NCBI RefSeq assembly: GCF_003203515.1
Contig: NZ_BGNG01000003.1
Location: forward strand, 124,001 to 188,000
Reading direction: 5' to 3'
DNA length: 64,000 nucleotides
DNA from: Glaciecola sp. KUL10
GTDB taxonomy: Bacteria; Pseudomonadota; Gammaproteobacteria; Enterobacterales; Alteromonadaceae
The position numbers were made by a program, and so were the translations under genes. How positions within the stretch are numbered: position 1 is the first letter of the stretch; every line of letters starts with the position of its first letter. Shown here piece by piece: positions 54,314-64,000 of the stretch. The notes below the pieces were generated by a model. It ran no database searches. It saw only the letters and a program-made list of their open reading frames with translations, and had not been told where the DNA came from.

Positions 54314-57300
54314 CTAGCCCACAAAAACGCGTGCATTACGGAACATGCGCATCCAAGGACCATCTTCCCCCCAAGCTTCATCACACCAAGAGTTATTGAC
54401 CGCTCTAAACACACGTTCAGGATGCGGCATCATAATCGTAGCGCGACCATCTGTAGATGTAAGGCCTGTGATACCGTTGACCGATCCATTTGGGTTGGCT
54501 GGGTAAGATTCAGTAACATTGCCATAGTTGTCAACGTATTGAAGAGATACTTGATTAGCATTTTCAAGTGCTGATAGTTGCTCATCATGTTTGAATTCAA
54601 CACGACCTTCACCGTGAGATACAGCAATCGGCATGCGAGAACCTTGCATGCCTTTAAAGAAAATCGATGGTGATGCTTGCACTTCTAACATGGCAACGCG
54701 CGCTTCAAAGCGAGCAGATTCGTTAGTTACAAAATGCGGCCAATCTTGTGCGCCAGGAATCAGCGATTTCAAATTAGATAGCATCTGACAACCGTTACAA
54801 ACGCCGAGTGAGAATGTGTTTTCACGCTCAAAAAATGCTTTAAACTGAGCTTTTAAGTCTTCATTGAACAAGATTGATTTAGCCCAACCCTCTCCCGCAC
54901 CGAGGACATCACCATACGAGAAACCGCCACAAGCGACCAAACCAACAAAGTCACTAAGATGTTGACGCCCTGCAAATAAATCACTCATGTGAACATCGAC
55001 AGGCGTGAAACCAGCTCGATGGAAGGCGGCTGCCATTTCAACATGCGAGTTGACGCCTTGTTCTCTTAAAATCGCTACTTTTGGTAAGTTACCGCTTGCA
55101 ATCAGATCTGCGGCAACGTCTTCATTAATATCGTAACTTAAGTTTGCGTGTAAACCTGGATCATTCGTATCGCTTTTCGCTTGATGTTCTTGATTTGCGC
55201 ATGCTGGATTATCGCGTAGCGCTTGCATCTTATGCGTTGTACTTGCCCACAGCGTTCGGAAATAAACACGAGAGTTTTCAAGCACTGTATTTTGCTGATG
55301 TTTAAAGACAATCGTGTCACTCGAATTGGTATTACCTAAGTTATGAACACATGCACTTAAACCTGCTTGTTCGAAGGCTTGCATCACTGAATCATAATCT
55401 TCACTTGCAACCTGAACAACGGCTCCAAGCTCCTCGTTAAACAAGGCTGAAACAACGTCATCACCCAAAGAAGCAAGCTCGATGTCAATGCCTGTTTTAC
55501 CTGCAAACGCCATTTCAACAACAGTGGTAAATAAGCCACCATCACTGCGGTCGTGATAAGCCAATAGCTTTTTATCAGCAAGTAAAGATTGAATTGTGTT
55601 AAAGAAAGACTTTAGTAATTGAGGGTCATCCACATCAGGCACTGTTTGCCCGAGTTTACTATACACCTGCGCTAAACATGATGCGCCTAAACGCTGTTTC
55701 CCCGCCCCTAAATCTATCAGAAGTAATGATGCATCGTTTTGTGATTTAAGCTCGGGAGTTAATGTATTTCTTGCATCTCTCACTGCCCCAAAAGCAGTAA
55801 TGATAAGTGACATTGGTGCCGTGACCGCTTTATCGCCGTCACCTTCATTCCATGCGGTTTTCATCGACATAGAATCTTTACCAACAGGAATGGTTATGCC
55901 CAACTCTGGGCACAACTCTTCACCAATCGCTTTAACTGCGGCATAAAGCCCCGCATCTTCACCAGGGTGTCCAGATGCTGACATCCAGTTCGCAGACAGT
56001 TTAATCCGCTTTAAATCTCCAATATCGGAAGCAGCAATATTAGTCAGTGATTCTGCCACCGCTAATCGCGCAGAAGCAGCGTGATCTAGCAAGGCTACTG
56101 GGGTGCGTTCACCCATTGCCATCGCCTCACCTTGATAGGTATCAAACGCAGAAGTCGTGACGGCCACATCAGCCACTGGCACTTGCCAAGGGCCAACCAT
56201 CTGATCACGCGCAACCATACCGGTTACCGAGCGGTCACCAATAGTAATTAAAAAGGTTTTTTCAGCAACGGTTGGTAGTTGTAAAATTCGGTCAGCCGCT
56301 TCACTTACCTTGATGCTTGCAGTATCAAACACATCACCTTGAGCACTTGCAGACTTAACGTCTTTACTCATTTTGGGTGCTTTACCTAACAACACTTCTA
56401 GCGGCATATCAATTGGTTTGTTACCAAATTTTGCATCGCTCAAAGTAAGGTGTTGCTCGCGAGTGGCCTTACCCACTACCGCATATTGCGCGCGCTCCCG
56501 CTTACAAATACTTTCAAACAATTCAAGGTTTTCTGGTGCGACTGATAACACATAGCGCTCTTGAGATTCATTACACCAGATCTCTAATGGTGACATACCT
56601 GGCTCATCATTTGGCACATTTCTAAGTTCGAACACGCCCCCTCGACCACCATCAGAAACCAATTCTGGAAAGGCGTTAGACAAACCGCCTGCACCTACAT
56701 CGTGTATAAACTGTATCGGATTCTGATCACCCAATTGCCAGCACTTGTCGATGACTTCTTGGCAACGTCTTTCCATTTCTGGGTTTTCACGTTGAACTGA
56801 AGCAAAATCTAAATCAGCAGAAGACTGACCAGAAGCAACTGAAGAGGCCGCACCACCGCCTAAGCCGATATTCATAGCAGGGCCACCAAGCGCGATTAGA
56901 TGCGCCCCTTCAGTGATTTCACCTTTTTGAATATGCTCGCGTTTTATGTTGCCCAAGCCACCGGCTAGCATGATTGGCTTGTGATAACCGCGCACTTCTT
57001 CACCATTAAAGCTATTTACACGCTGCTCGAATGTTCTGAAATAACCCAACAGATTAGGACGCCCAAATTCGTTATTAAATGCAGCACCGCCCAAAGGCCC
57101 TTCGAGCATTATATCGAGTGCACTCACGATGCGTTCTGGCTTACCGTAAACAGTTTCCCAAGGTTGCTGAGCATCAGGCAAGTTAAGGTTTGATACCGTA
57201 AAGCCAACCAAACCAGCCTTTGGTTTTGAACCGCGACCTGTTGCACCTTCATCTCTTATTTCGCCACCACTTCCAGTTGCAGCGCCCGGATAGGGAGAGA

Positions 57301-58201
57301 TTGCGGTTGGGTGATTGTGCGTTTCGACTTTCATCAATATATCAATTGCTTGATGATGATATTGATAGGTGTTGTCACTTGCGTCTGGATAAAAACGTCC
57401 AGCGTCCCAGCCTTGCATTACCGCGGCGTTATCTTTGTACGCAGAAAACACGAAATCTTGCAGGACTTCGTGAGTGTTTTTAATCATTTTGAATAGAGAC
57501 TTGGGCTGAGCAACGCCGTCAATCGTCCAATCAGCGTTAAAAATTTTGTGGCGGCAATGCTCTGAATTTGCTTGGGCGAACATGTACAATTCTACGTCAT
57601 TTGGATTTCGTCCCAATGCAGTAAAGTTATCAAACAAGTAATCGACTTCATCGTCAGCTAAAGCTAAGCCCAGCTTTTGGTTGGCATCTACAAGCGCCTG
57701 TTTGCCTTGCCCAATAATATCGACGCTTGAAAAGGTCACAGGCTCTGCCACTTTAAATAACGAAGCTGCATCTTCAAAACTTTTTAACACAGATTGCGTC
57801 ATTCGGTCGTGGATAAGTGAGAAAACAACCGAACTCTCTTGTCCGGTCTGGATATCGTATGCAATCCCTCGTTCAATCCTATTGACTTTAGATAAGCCGC
57901 AGTTGTGCGCAATATCGGTCGCCTTTGATGACCACGGTGATATTGTGCCGGGTCTAGGCGTTACCAAATACAAAGTATGTTCAATCGCACATTCGTCAGT
58001 TGAACCCTCAACAGATTCACCATAGACAAGCAGTTGTTTAAGCGTGTCTAACTCTTGGGGTGTGAGCGCTTCGTTAACATCCACAAAATGTACAAAATAA
58101 GCACTGGCGCTGGCTTTGCCGATACCATTATTGCTTAACTGAGAGGTCAGCTTTTCTTGTTGAAACTGAGATAGTGCAGACGAACCGCGAAGAATTAACA
58201 T
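54314..58201 (-). CDS. purL: Phosphoribosylformylglycinamidine synthase
   Basis: 1295 aa from the ATG at 58201, the same length as E. coli PurL; the frame is open 10 codons further. [18 protein letters not shown], then the FGAM synthase core ([31 protein letters not shown]) and the C-terminal class I amidotransferase with [13 protein letters not shown] (catalytic Cys). Fourth step of purine synthesis. Divergent from mltF, as in enterics. Confidence 0.97.
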   Translation of the reverse strand: MLILRGSSALSQFQQEKLTSQLSNNGIGKASASAYFVHFVDVNEALTPQELDTLKQLLVYGESVEGSTDECAIEHTLYLVTPRPGTISPWSSKATDIAHNCGLSKVNRIERGIAYDIQTGQESSVVFSLIHDRMTQSVLKSFEDAASLFKVAEPVTFSSVDIIGQGKQALVDANQKLGLALADDEVDYLFDNFTALGRNPNDVELYMFAQANSEHCRHKIFNADWTIDGVAQPKSLFKMIKNTHEVLQDFVFSAYKDNAAVMQGWDAGRFYPDASDNTYQYHHQAIDILMKVETHNHPTAISPYPGAATGSGGEIRDEGATGRGSKPKAGLVGFTVSNLNLPDAQQPWETVYGKPERIVSALDIMLEGPLGGAAFNNEFGRPNLLGYFRTFEQRVNSFNGEEVRGYHKPIMLAGGLGNIKREHIQKGEITEGAHLIALGGPAMNIGLGGGAASSVASGQSSADLDFASVQRENPEMERRCQEVIDKCWQLGDQNPIQFIHDVGAGGLSNAFPELVSDGGRGGVFELRNVPNDEPGMSPLEIWCNESQERYVLSVAPENLELFESICKRERAQYAVVGKATREQHLTLSDAKFGNKPIDMPLEVLLGKAPKMSKDVKSASAQGDVFDTASIKVSEAADRILQLPTVAEKTFLITIGDRSVTGMVARDQMVGPWQVPVADVAVTTSAFDTYQGEAMAMGERTPVALLDHAASARLAVAESLTNIAASDIGDLKRIKLSANWMSASGHPGEDAGLYAAVKAIGEELCPELGITIPVGKDSMSMKTAWNEGDGDKAVTAPMSLIITAFGAVRDARNTLTPELKSQNDASLLLIDLGAGKQRLGASCLAQVYSKLGQTVPDVDDPQLLKSFFNTIQSLLADKKLLAYHDRSDGGLFTTVVEMAFAGKTGIDIELASLGDDVVSALFNEELGAVVQVASEDYDSVMQAFEQAGLSACVHNLGNTNSSDTIVFKHQQNTVLENSRVYFRTLWASTTHKMQALRDNPACANQEHQAKSDTNDPGLHANLSYDINEDVAADLIASGNLPKVAILREQGVNSHVEMAAAFHRAGFTPVDVHMSDLFAGRQHLSDFVGLVACGGFSYGDVLGAGEGWAKSILFNEDLKAQFKAFFERENTFSLGVCNGCQMLSNLKSLIPGAQDWPHFVTNESARFEARVAMLEVQASPSIFFKGMQGSRMPIAVSHGEGRVEFKHDEQLSALENANQVSLQYVDNYGNVTESYPANPNGSVNGITGLTSTDGRATIMMPHPERVFRAVNNSWCDEAWGEDGPWMRMFRNARVFVG

Positions 58202-58382
58202 ACTTTGTATACCAAATGTTGGGTTAGCCAACAGTACATAGACCGTTTAGCTGGAATGGAAATAGCGTGGTGCGGATTATAGAGAAAAGCAAAGCGTTGA
58301 TAAACCCAAGGTGGGAGATGTTTTTGAAGTTTTTGCACATTTAAACTGGATGCTGAGCAAAAATTTGTTCACAATGGGATTA

Positions 58383-59897
58383 ATGATAAGAAAAAAGCCT
58401 AAGTATTTTAATTTGTTGCGATTTATCCAATCAATAACACACAGGACACTCGGCCTAGCCGTGATGTCTTCTTTATTGTTGTTTAGTTGCGCACAACAGG
58501 CTCCCAACCTATCACTTTCAAGCATTCTGGAATCGGGCGTATTAAAAGTCGGATCGATATATGGCAGAACAACCTACTACAACGGTCCTACACAGGCAGA
58601 GGGGTTTGAATATGAACTTGCTCAAGGCTTTGCCGAATACTTAGGTGTACGCCTAGAAGTTTACCCCTATTATTCCTACGGTGAATTGATCCCCCAACTC
58701 GACAACAAAAGAGTCGATTTAATTGCTGCCAATATCACGATGACCGAAGCCCGTAAGGATAGGTATCGCTTTGGGCCTGCCTATCAAAACGTGAACTTCG
58801 AACTGGTATATCGCAAAGGCAAAAACCGTCCTCGTTCAATTGAAGATATTGACGGTGACTTAACCATCGTTGCCAATGATCTATACAGAGAACCACTGAG
58901 CACGTTAGTGGAAGAAGAACAACCTGCGTTTTGGCAAGAAACCGCAGAAAAAGATATCGAAGAGTTGCTGGAAATGGTGAGTAACGACGAGCTCGACTAT
59001 ACCATTTCAGATAGCAATATCTTGGCGGTCGCAAGGCGCCGTTACCCCAACTTAGGGATTGGATTTTCAGTGACCGATACGCTTCAAATAGCATGGCTTT
59101 TAAATAAAGATACTGATGATTCATTGCGCGCCGCATTAATAGAGTATTTCGGTTACCTGCAAACCAGTGGAAAATTAAGCGCTTTGGAAGACAAGTATTT
59201 TGGCCATATTCAAAGCTTTGATTTTGTCGATACCCGCGCTTTTATGCGTGCAGTCGAAAAAACACTGCCCGATTATAGAGATTTATTTAAAGCTTATGCG
59301 GGTGACAACGACTGGCGTTTACTCGCCGCAATGAGTTATCAAGAAAGTCACTGGGATCCAATGGCAGTTTCACCCACTGGAGTTCGAGGTCTGATGATGC
59401 TAACCCGCGCAACTGCCAAAGATATGAAAGTAACCTCTAGACACGACGCAGAGCAAAGCATTAGCGGCGGTGCTAGGTACTTTAGTAGTCTGTTAAGGCG
59501 CATCCCCGCAAGAATCCAAGAACCCGATCGCATATGGATGGCACTGGCTGCATACAATGTTGGTTTAGGACACCTAGAAGATGCTCGACGACTCACACAA
59601 AGACTAGGCGGTAACCCCGACCTATGGGTTGATGTCAAAAAACACTTGCCGCTATTAAGACAAAAGAAATATTACAAAACAACTCGCTATGGTTATGCGC
59701 GTGGGAATGAAGCGGTCAATTATGTCGCGAATATTCGAAGATACTATGATACCCTTGTGTGGTTAGAAGGCCAAAAAGATGCCACACAGCTAGAAGAAGT
59801 TCCCGTTATTGAGGGTGATGAGGCGACAAGTCATTCACCATCCGATGATAATGAAAAAGGCGAAATATCCACTGCCGAACCGCAAAATTCTCCCTGA
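58383..59897 (+). CDS. mltF: Membrane-bound lytic murein transglycosylase F
   Basis: About 504 aa from the ATG at 58383 (GGGA upstream); ATGs at 58350 and 58374 and the frame to 58311 are alternatives. A hydrophobic segment ends LLLFSCAQQ, a possible lipobox. A periplasmic SBP_bac_3-like domain (about 30-270) is followed by the SLT domain with catalytic Glu in AAMSYQESHWDP and GVRGLMMLT. An acidic tail ends the protein. It cleaves peptidoglycan and may be modulated by muropeptides. Confidence 0.94.
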   Translation: MIRKKPKYFNLLRFIQSITHRTLGLAVMSSLLLFSCAQQAPNLSLSSILESGVLKVGSIYGRTTYYNGPTQAEGFEYELAQGFAEYLGVRLEVYPYYSYGELIPQLDNKRVDLIAANITMTEARKDRYRFGPAYQNVNFELVYRKGKNRPRSIEDIDGDLTIVANDLYREPLSTLVEEEQPAFWQETAEKDIEELLEMVSNDELDYTISDSNILAVARRRYPNLGIGFSVTDTLQIAWLLNKDTDDSLRAALIEYFGYLQTSGKLSALEDKYFGHIQSFDFVDTRAFMRAVEKTLPDYRDLFKAYAGDNDWRLLAAMSYQESHWDPMAVSPTGVRGLMMLTRATAKDMKVTSRHDAEQSISGGARYFSSLLRRIPARIQEPDRIWMALAAYNVGLGHLEDARRLTQRLGGNPDLWVDVKKHLPLLRQKKYYKTTRYGYARGNEAVNYVANIRRYYDTLVWLEGQKDATQLEEVPVIEGDEATSHSPSDDNEKGEISTAEPQNSP

Positions 59898-60281
59898 TGT
59901 AAACTTTCAAAAACTGTTTTAAATCGTTTTATTACAATTGCTTTGAAACTTTTGCATCCTTTTACCTGTCTTTACGTTATATGTTTATGCGCTTACCAAT
60001 AAAGACGTGCGTAATAAAAATATAATACTTTTGTAATAAAAAGGACTGATTTTTGCTTTAGCTTGGCTTTAGATTGAATACAAGCGGCAAAACTAACGAT
60101 TATTTCGTTATAAACAAATAACTGAATAAATAAACACAAATAAAAAGAATGAGAAGCAATGAATTGCTTCAGACAGAAATGAGCAAATAAGGGCCGTCCA
60201 AAAAGAGAAAAGACTCGCCTCCCAATGCTCAATCAATATTCGCGATATGGCTTTTTTCAGGTCGTATCGTAAGGAGTAATC
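59898..60281. other. AT-rich intergenic region upstream of small basic protein gene
   Basis: No gene is supported; open frames on minus lack ribosome sites and codon signal. Very AT-rich around 60000-60160. The promoter of the 50-codon gene at 60282 should lie here. Confidence 0.4.
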
Positions 60282-60434
60282 ATGAAAAGACAAACAAGCA
60301 GATTAAGCACAAGAAGGCTTAGAAGTAACCAACAACGAAAAACAATGCTTAAAAAGTTACATCAAAAAGTGATGCAAAGAAGAAAACTTTTTCAGGCGAG
60401 TGAAATAGACGAGCCGTTTTCAGAAGCGTGTTAG
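60282..60434 (+). CDS. Small basic protein (50 aa), unknown
   Basis: ATG at 60282 with an ideal ribosome site (AAGGAG, 6-base spacer). It reads MKRQTSRLSTRRLRSNQQRK, then helical K/R-rich sequence and an acidic end (ASEIDEPFSEAC). The first 37 residues hold about 16 Lys/Arg, so binding to nucleic acid or ribosomes is plausible. A strong terminator follows 20 bases later. It is too short for most ORF cut-offs. Function unknown. Confidence 0.75.
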   Translation: MKRQTSRLSTRRLRSNQQRKTMLKKLHQKVMQRRKLFQASEIDEPFSEAC

Positions 60435-60452
60435 TTCAATCTTATAAAAAAC

Positions 60453-60482
60453 CAAAGCGCCTAATCTAGGCGCTTTTTTTTG
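60453..60482. terminator. Bidirectional terminator between small ORF and tadA
   Basis: The hairpin agcgcct-aatct-aggcgct (60455-60473) is followed by TTTTTTTT on plus; on minus it is followed by TTTGGTTTTTT. The tadA stop codon lies inside it. Confidence 0.88.
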
Positions 60483-60963
60483 CGTGTTTCTTTTGCTCAC
60501 GACGCTTTTTAAAAAAGCTTGATATCTTATCCGCGCACTCGTCAGCCAATACATTTGGGGTAATATCGATCACATGATTGAGTTTATCGCTGCACGCAAT
60601 ATCGTATACAGATCCACACGCCCCCGTTTTATAATCAGCTGCGCCATATACTAATCGTTTAACTCTTGCATGAACCAACATACCAGCGCACATCGGACAG
60701 GGCTCTAAGGTAACGTATACAGTTGCATCTATTAATCGATAATTCTCAATACGCGCAGCGGCATCTCTAACAGCAATGAGTTCCGCATGTGCAGTAGGGT
60801 CATGGTTACAAATCGACAAATTATAACCAGTAGCAACAATCTCGCTGTCGATAACCACAACTGCACCTACCGGGACCTCTCCTTTTTCCTCAGCAAGGTC
60901 AGCCTGAGCAAGAGCTTCTCGCATAAAAGATTCATCAAGTGATTGTTGTGTTTCTAAAGACAT
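60466..60963 (-). CDS. tadA: tRNA-specific adenosine deaminase
   Basis: 165 aa. Zinc and catalytic motifs: HAE (59-61) in DPTAHAELIAVRDAA and PCPMC (88-92) in LEPCPMCAGMLVHAR. It makes inosine at position 34 of tRNA-Arg(ACG). The C-terminus is Lys-rich (FFKKRREQKKHAKKSA). Its neighbours purL and mltF repeat the E. coli order. Confidence 0.96.
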   Translation of the reverse strand: MSLETQQSLDESFMREALAQADLAEEKGEVPVGAVVVIDSEIVATGYNLSICNHDPTAHAELIAVRDAAARIENYRLIDATVYVTLEPCPMCAGMLVHARVKRLVYGAADYKTGACGSVYDIACSDKLNHVIDITPNVLADECADKISSFFKKRREQKKHAKKSA

Positions 60964-61394
60964 ATCGAGACTTTCCAGTTGTCATTGAATTATCAAATCT
61001 AATTAACGATTATACGACATTGAGGGTAAAAGGCAGAATTAACTCATCGTACTTTTGAAGTACTATAGGTAATCATTTGTAATATCGACAAAAGAGCAAG
61101 CGAAAGAAAAAACCAAAATTGTGATTGGCTAAATTGACTATAAATACGTAATTTTAACCAAATTATACATAGACCGAAACCACCAAAACCAATTAACTCT
61201 TTGTTTTTATTATAAATAAATCATGGCAACTTATTTGCAATATCAAACTCAACAGTCACTAAAATTAAGAAATGACTATAGAAATACCTTTAGCAAAACA
61301 TAAAAAGGCCATTAGCTGATGACTTTTGTCACTGTTTACCAGTAATACGAATGCTATGCTTTAGATATTGAAGTGTCATTAAAAGGAGTGTTTT
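60964..61394. other. AT-rich intergenic region between tadA and PspB-like gene
   Basis: 431 bases; no gene, tRNA or clear hairpin was recognised. It must hold the promoters of tadA and of the small membrane protein gene. Confidence 0.4.
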
Positions 61395-61622
61395 ATGAAC
61401 CTTACATCCATAGCCATTGTTGCCATCATTTGCTGGGCGATTGTTCGCATCGTCAACGGCAATCCTAAGCAAAAAAACAAACCGAAGACTGATAAAGACA
61501 TGCTAGCGATGCAGCATGAGTATGAAATGCGTCTTAATCAATTGAGTGAGCGAATAGAAACGCTTGAGAAGATAGTGACTGATGAGAAGTATGCGTTGAA
61601 GAAGGAATTTGAGGCGCTTTGA
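61395..61622 (+). CDS. PspB-like small membrane protein (75 aa)
   Basis: AAGGAG lies nine bases before the ATG. One membrane helix (about residues 4-20, IAIVAIICWAIVRIV) precedes a linker and a coiled coil (MRLNQLSERIETLEKIVTDEKYALKKEFEAL). The layout, and the segment RIETLEKIVTDE against PspB's RIQALESILDAE, suggest the phage-shock PspB family. No pspA or pspC is beside it, so the role is uncertain. Confidence 0.65.
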   Translation: MNLTSIAIVAIICWAIVRIVNGNPKQKNKPKTDKDMLAMQHEYEMRLNQLSERIETLEKIVTDEKYALKKEFEAL

Positions 61623-61632
61623 GTTTGAGGAC

Positions 61633-61790
61633 ATTCAGCGCGCCAAATGAACCCACTCCCCTTCATAAAATTTGTGCCGCAAGGACGCTGCACCAAAGCG
61701 GCATGGATGCCCTCGTGCGTTTTTATGAAGGGGAGTGGGTTTATTTGGCAAAAGCTGAATATGGCTTACGGAGTGCGGTGGTTGATATTA
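61633..61790 (+). repeat. Cloverleaf-like inverted-repeat element, copy D
   Basis: Outer stem attcagc/gctgaat (61633-61639, 61754-61760); main arms 61641-61670 and 61721-61750 pair in 28 of 30. Centre hairpins are a bulged tttgtgc/gcaccaaa with AAGGAC at its tip region, and ggcATGGATgcc. The element fills nearly the whole 172-base gap between convergent genes, so it may act as a bidirectional terminator. Confidence 0.88.
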
Positions 61791-61794
61791 AAGG

Positions 61795-62787
61795 TTACCG
61801 TCTGCGGCGTTTATTGTTTTCACGCTTTTCAGTGCGAATTTCCTTGCGGTCTTTTTTATCTGGGGTCATCGAGCCTGTTTTAAATTTCGCCTTACGCGCT
61901 GCTTTTTTCTCTTCTTTAAGCTTTTCTTCTTCTTCAACAAGCGCCATCTCAGCTTCAACCATGTCTGGTGTTTCTAAGGTGATCCCGCCCAGCTTGCCCG
62001 TTCTCAAATCATTGATTAAGAGTTCGCATATTTTATGGAGATTAATGCGTCCACCGGCCATACGAGCACCGCGTTTTATAGCAGCGGCTTCTAAGAATTC
62101 AAGCTCCGTATCCGGAATTTCATCCATATCAAAGCGTTGTCTTAATGCCCCAGGGTAGTGTTTAATTAAATAATCTGCGGCAAAAAAACCAACATCGTCG
62201 TATTCCATGGCAGTATCTTTAACTGCGCCCGATGCTGCGAGTCTATAACCAGTGTTCGGGTTCATCAGCTTTGGCCAAAGCACCCCTGGCGTATCAAAAA
62301 GCACGATCCCACTGCCTAGATTGATTCGTTGTTGTGCTTTAGTGACCGCTGGCTCATTGCCGGTTTTTGCAATCGTACGCTCAGCCAATATATTGATCAG
62401 TGTTGATTTGCCAACATTAGGAATACCCATGATCATCGCATTGATACTTTTAACGCTTTTGTCTTTGTCAGCAAACATTTCTCTAATCAAAGGTAATATT
62501 TGTTTACTTTGAGCCGCTTCATCTAAGCGCGTGGTGATAGTTTTGACGCCTTTTTCAGTCTCTAGGTAGGTTTGCCATTGAGCGGTTTTTTCGGGATCAG
62601 CTAGATCAGATTTATTAAATATCTTGAGACAAGGTTTATCACCTCTGATTTTAGCAATTTCGGGATTTTCGCTTGAATAGGGAATACGCGCATCGATGAC
62701 TTCGATAATTAAATCTACCTGCGAGATCTTTTCTTTTATCTCTTTCAATGCTTTATGCATGTGGCCTGGAAACCAATGAACTGCCAT
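61795..62787 (-). CDS. ylqF: Ribosome biogenesis GTPase YlqF/RbgA-type
   Basis: 330 aa. Circularly permuted GTPase: G4 NKSD (58-61) comes before G1 GIPNVGKST (121-129) and G3 DTPG (165-168). The N-terminal MAVHWFPGHMHKALKEI is typical. The C-terminal tail is strongly basic (KKDRKEIRTEKRENNKRRRR), as expected for rRNA contact. Role in large-subunit assembly inferred from family. Confidence 0.94.
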   Translation of the reverse strand: MAVHWFPGHMHKALKEIKEKISQVDLIIEVIDARIPYSSENPEIAKIRGDKPCLKIFNKSDLADPEKTAQWQTYLETEKGVKTITTRLDEAAQSKQILPLIREMFADKDKSVKSINAMIMGIPNVGKSTLINILAERTIAKTGNEPAVTKAQQRINLGSGIVLFDTPGVLWPKLMNPNTGYRLAASGAVKDTAMEYDDVGFFAADYLIKHYPGALRQRFDMDEIPDTELEFLEAAAIKRGARMAGGRINLHKICELLINDLRTGKLGGITLETPDMVEAEMALVEEEEKLKEEKKAARKAKFKTGSMTPDKKDRKEIRTEKRENNKRRRR

Positions 62788-62927
62788 GTTATCCCCTAGT
62801 CAATCTGAATGTGCAAATCACGTTTAACGTAAATTTACGAATAGCGCGCATACTATAGAAATCACGGACAAGTTACCACTTTATGAAGCATCAGCACTTA
62901 CGTTAAGCGTTTCTATCGCCTATCTAT

Positions 62928-64000
62928 CTAAGCGCCATACAACAAGAATTTTTCCATGCGTTCGACGCGCCTTGGTTTACCCGAAATAACTAATACATCA
63001 TTTGCCAAGACCGTTGTTTGCTCATCAGGCGTTTCTGTTTCTTGACCATTTCGTCTTATACCAGCAACGCTGATACGTTTTTTCGTAAAACAAAGTTCTT
63101 CAAGTGTCTTACCTACCGCAAAGGCATCCGCTGTAATCACGACAGCATGCATAAACTCTAACTTGTCTTTAGTACCGTAGCTAATTTCAGTTGTTTCGCC
63201 TGGAAAAAAGCCATGCATATGTTGATAGCCCTTTTTGCGCTCATTTCTCACCCGCTTCAAAATCCTAGACATCGGCACGCCAGAATAGTGAAGAACTTGA
63301 GAAACTAGCATCAAACTCCCCTCTTGAATCTCAGGGACAACTTGAGCCACGCCCGCCTTGTAAAAATCATCAACCTGATAGTCTTTGCGCGTTCGTACTA
63401 CGATTTTCATATCTGACTTTAAGTCTTTTACTGCGTTAGTGACTTTGAGGGCTTTATCGTGATTATCAAAGGTAATCAGCAGTAATTGGGCGTTTAGTAA
63501 TCGTGCAGATTTTAGTAAATCACGTTGGCTAGCATCGCCGTAGATCACCGGCTCTCCTGCCTGACGACTTTCTTGTACCCGTATCGCATCAACATCTATG
63601 GCAATATACTTTATTCCCTCTAGTTTAAGCATACGGGCAACTGATTGCCCCACCCTGCCAAAACCGGCAATCACGACGTGTTCACTGATGTTGGCTTGCG
63701 CTTCAGTTAACACAGTCTCAACCAAGGTATCTTTGTTTTCGTCTTTTACTACCCAATTAGCGAATCTATCGCTGTTATTAATCAGCCACGGCGTAAGCCC
63801 CATGCTTAATACGCCAATACTAATGATCACCGAAGATTGGGTCTGTGTGATGATGCTATTTTGTGCGGCAAGCGCGGCAATAACAAAACTAAACTCACCC
63901 ATTTGAGAAAGTTTAAGGCCAGCTGCCCAAGCATCTTTGGCTGAGGACTTAAATCCCAGTGCGACCAATCTGACGATGACCGTCTTTACACCCATCATCA
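62928..64000 (-). CDS. CPA2-family monovalent cation/H+ antiporter, 3' part (cut by window edge)
   Basis: At least 356 aa are visible; the start lies beyond position 64000. The last membrane segments (AAGLKLSQMGEFSFVIAALA, a Kef-type motif) are followed by an RCK/TrkA-N domain with HVVIAGFGRVGQSVARML (GxGxxG) and ending in a TrkA-C domain. This fits KefB/KefC/YbaL-like potassium/proton antiporters gated by nucleotide or ligand. Confidence 0.9.
   Translation of the reverse strand, partial: MMGVKTVIVRLVALGFKSSAKDAWAAGLKLSQMGEFSFVIAALAAQNSIITQTQSSVIISIGVLSMGLTPWLINNSDRFANWVVKDENKDTLVETVLTEAQANISEHVVIAGFGRVGQSVARMLKLEGIKYIAIDVDAIRVQESRQAGEPVIYGDASQRDLLKSARLLNAQLLLITFDNHDKALKVTNAVKDLKSDMKIVVRTRKDYQVDDFYKAGVAQVVPEIQEGSLMLVSQVLHYSGVPMSRILKRVRNERKKGYQHMHGFFPGETTEISYGTKDKLEFMHAVVITADAFAVGKTLEELCFTKKRISVAGIRRNGQETETPDEQTTVLANDVLVISGKPRRVERMEKFLLYGA

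Noticed and set aside
59993-60293. Minus-strand ORFs of 79 and 61 codons upstream of the small basic protein gene
   Set aside because: They are AT-rich, overlap each other, lack ribosome sites and run through the promoter region of the 60282 gene.
61619-62158. Plus-strand ORF of 179 codons antisense to ylqF
   Set aside because: It is antisense to a confident GTPase gene, and its first part is the element D arm sequence; low-complexity Ser stretches mirror Lys/Glu codons of ylqF.

Overview
The window looks like chromosomal DNA of a motile marine gammaproteobacterium of the order Alteromonadales, most likely Alteromonadaceae (Alteromonas, Glaciecola or Paraglaciecola type). This is inferred from the Vibrio/Alteromonas-style polar flagellar layout (several flagellins, flgB-L, cheV-cheR, FlgP/FlgT), the purL-mltF-tadA order, moderate to low GC, and the lipid-storage genes. 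No plasmid, prophage, IS transposase or CRISPR array was found.

Region 1 (1-26570) is flagellar. Four flagellin genes lie on the minus strand; the first is cut by the left edge. Two of them have clear sigma28 promoters and two do not. A cupredoxin plus outer-membrane-protein pair (5060-7052, plus strand) sits between the flagellins and the hook-filament junction genes. The minus-strand operon flgF-G-H-I-J-K-L follows a sigma54-type promoter, and flgB-C-D-E follows another. Upstream are cheV-cheR, divergent flgA, then flgM-flgN behind a textbook sigma28 promoter, an MCP with a membrane-anchored partner, and flgP and flgT, which build the outer rings of polar, usually sodium-driven, motors. Structural genes are thus sigma54-driven and filament, anti-sigma and chemoreceptor genes sigma28-driven.

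Region 2 (26600-33450) holds a vanadium-haloperoxidase-type PAP2 protein, an intact tRNA-Arg(CCT) whose 3' end is duplicated in tandem, an SDR, a PstS-like protein with a porin, and an FAD oxidoreductase.

Region 3 (33600-52940) is rich in lipid genes: class I HMG-CoA reductase, three phasins, FadD, a GMC oxidoreductase, a patatin phospholipase and a wax ester synthase/DGAT. Among them are a TetR and a LysR regulator, a voltage-sensor-like membrane protein, DUF445, ParA-like, DJ-1/PfpI, DUF418 and Smr proteins. Together they suggest storage and turnover of PHA and neutral lipid.

Region 4 (53000-64000) carries an enoyl-CoA hydratase, purL, mltF, an unrecorded-looking 50-residue basic protein, tadA, a PspB-like small protein, ylqF and the 3' part of a CPA2 antiporter.

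The most unusual signal is a family of intergenic elements at 428-598, 795-967, 54003-54161 and 61633-61790, plus a half copy near 53805. Each folds on paper into the same cloverleaf-like shape: a 7-8 bp outer stem, an asymmetric internal loop with AAAA, a 28-30 bp main stem, and two small hairpins whose loops read AAGGAY/ATGGAT and ATGGAT. The main stems differ almost completely in sequence between copies, yet stay paired.
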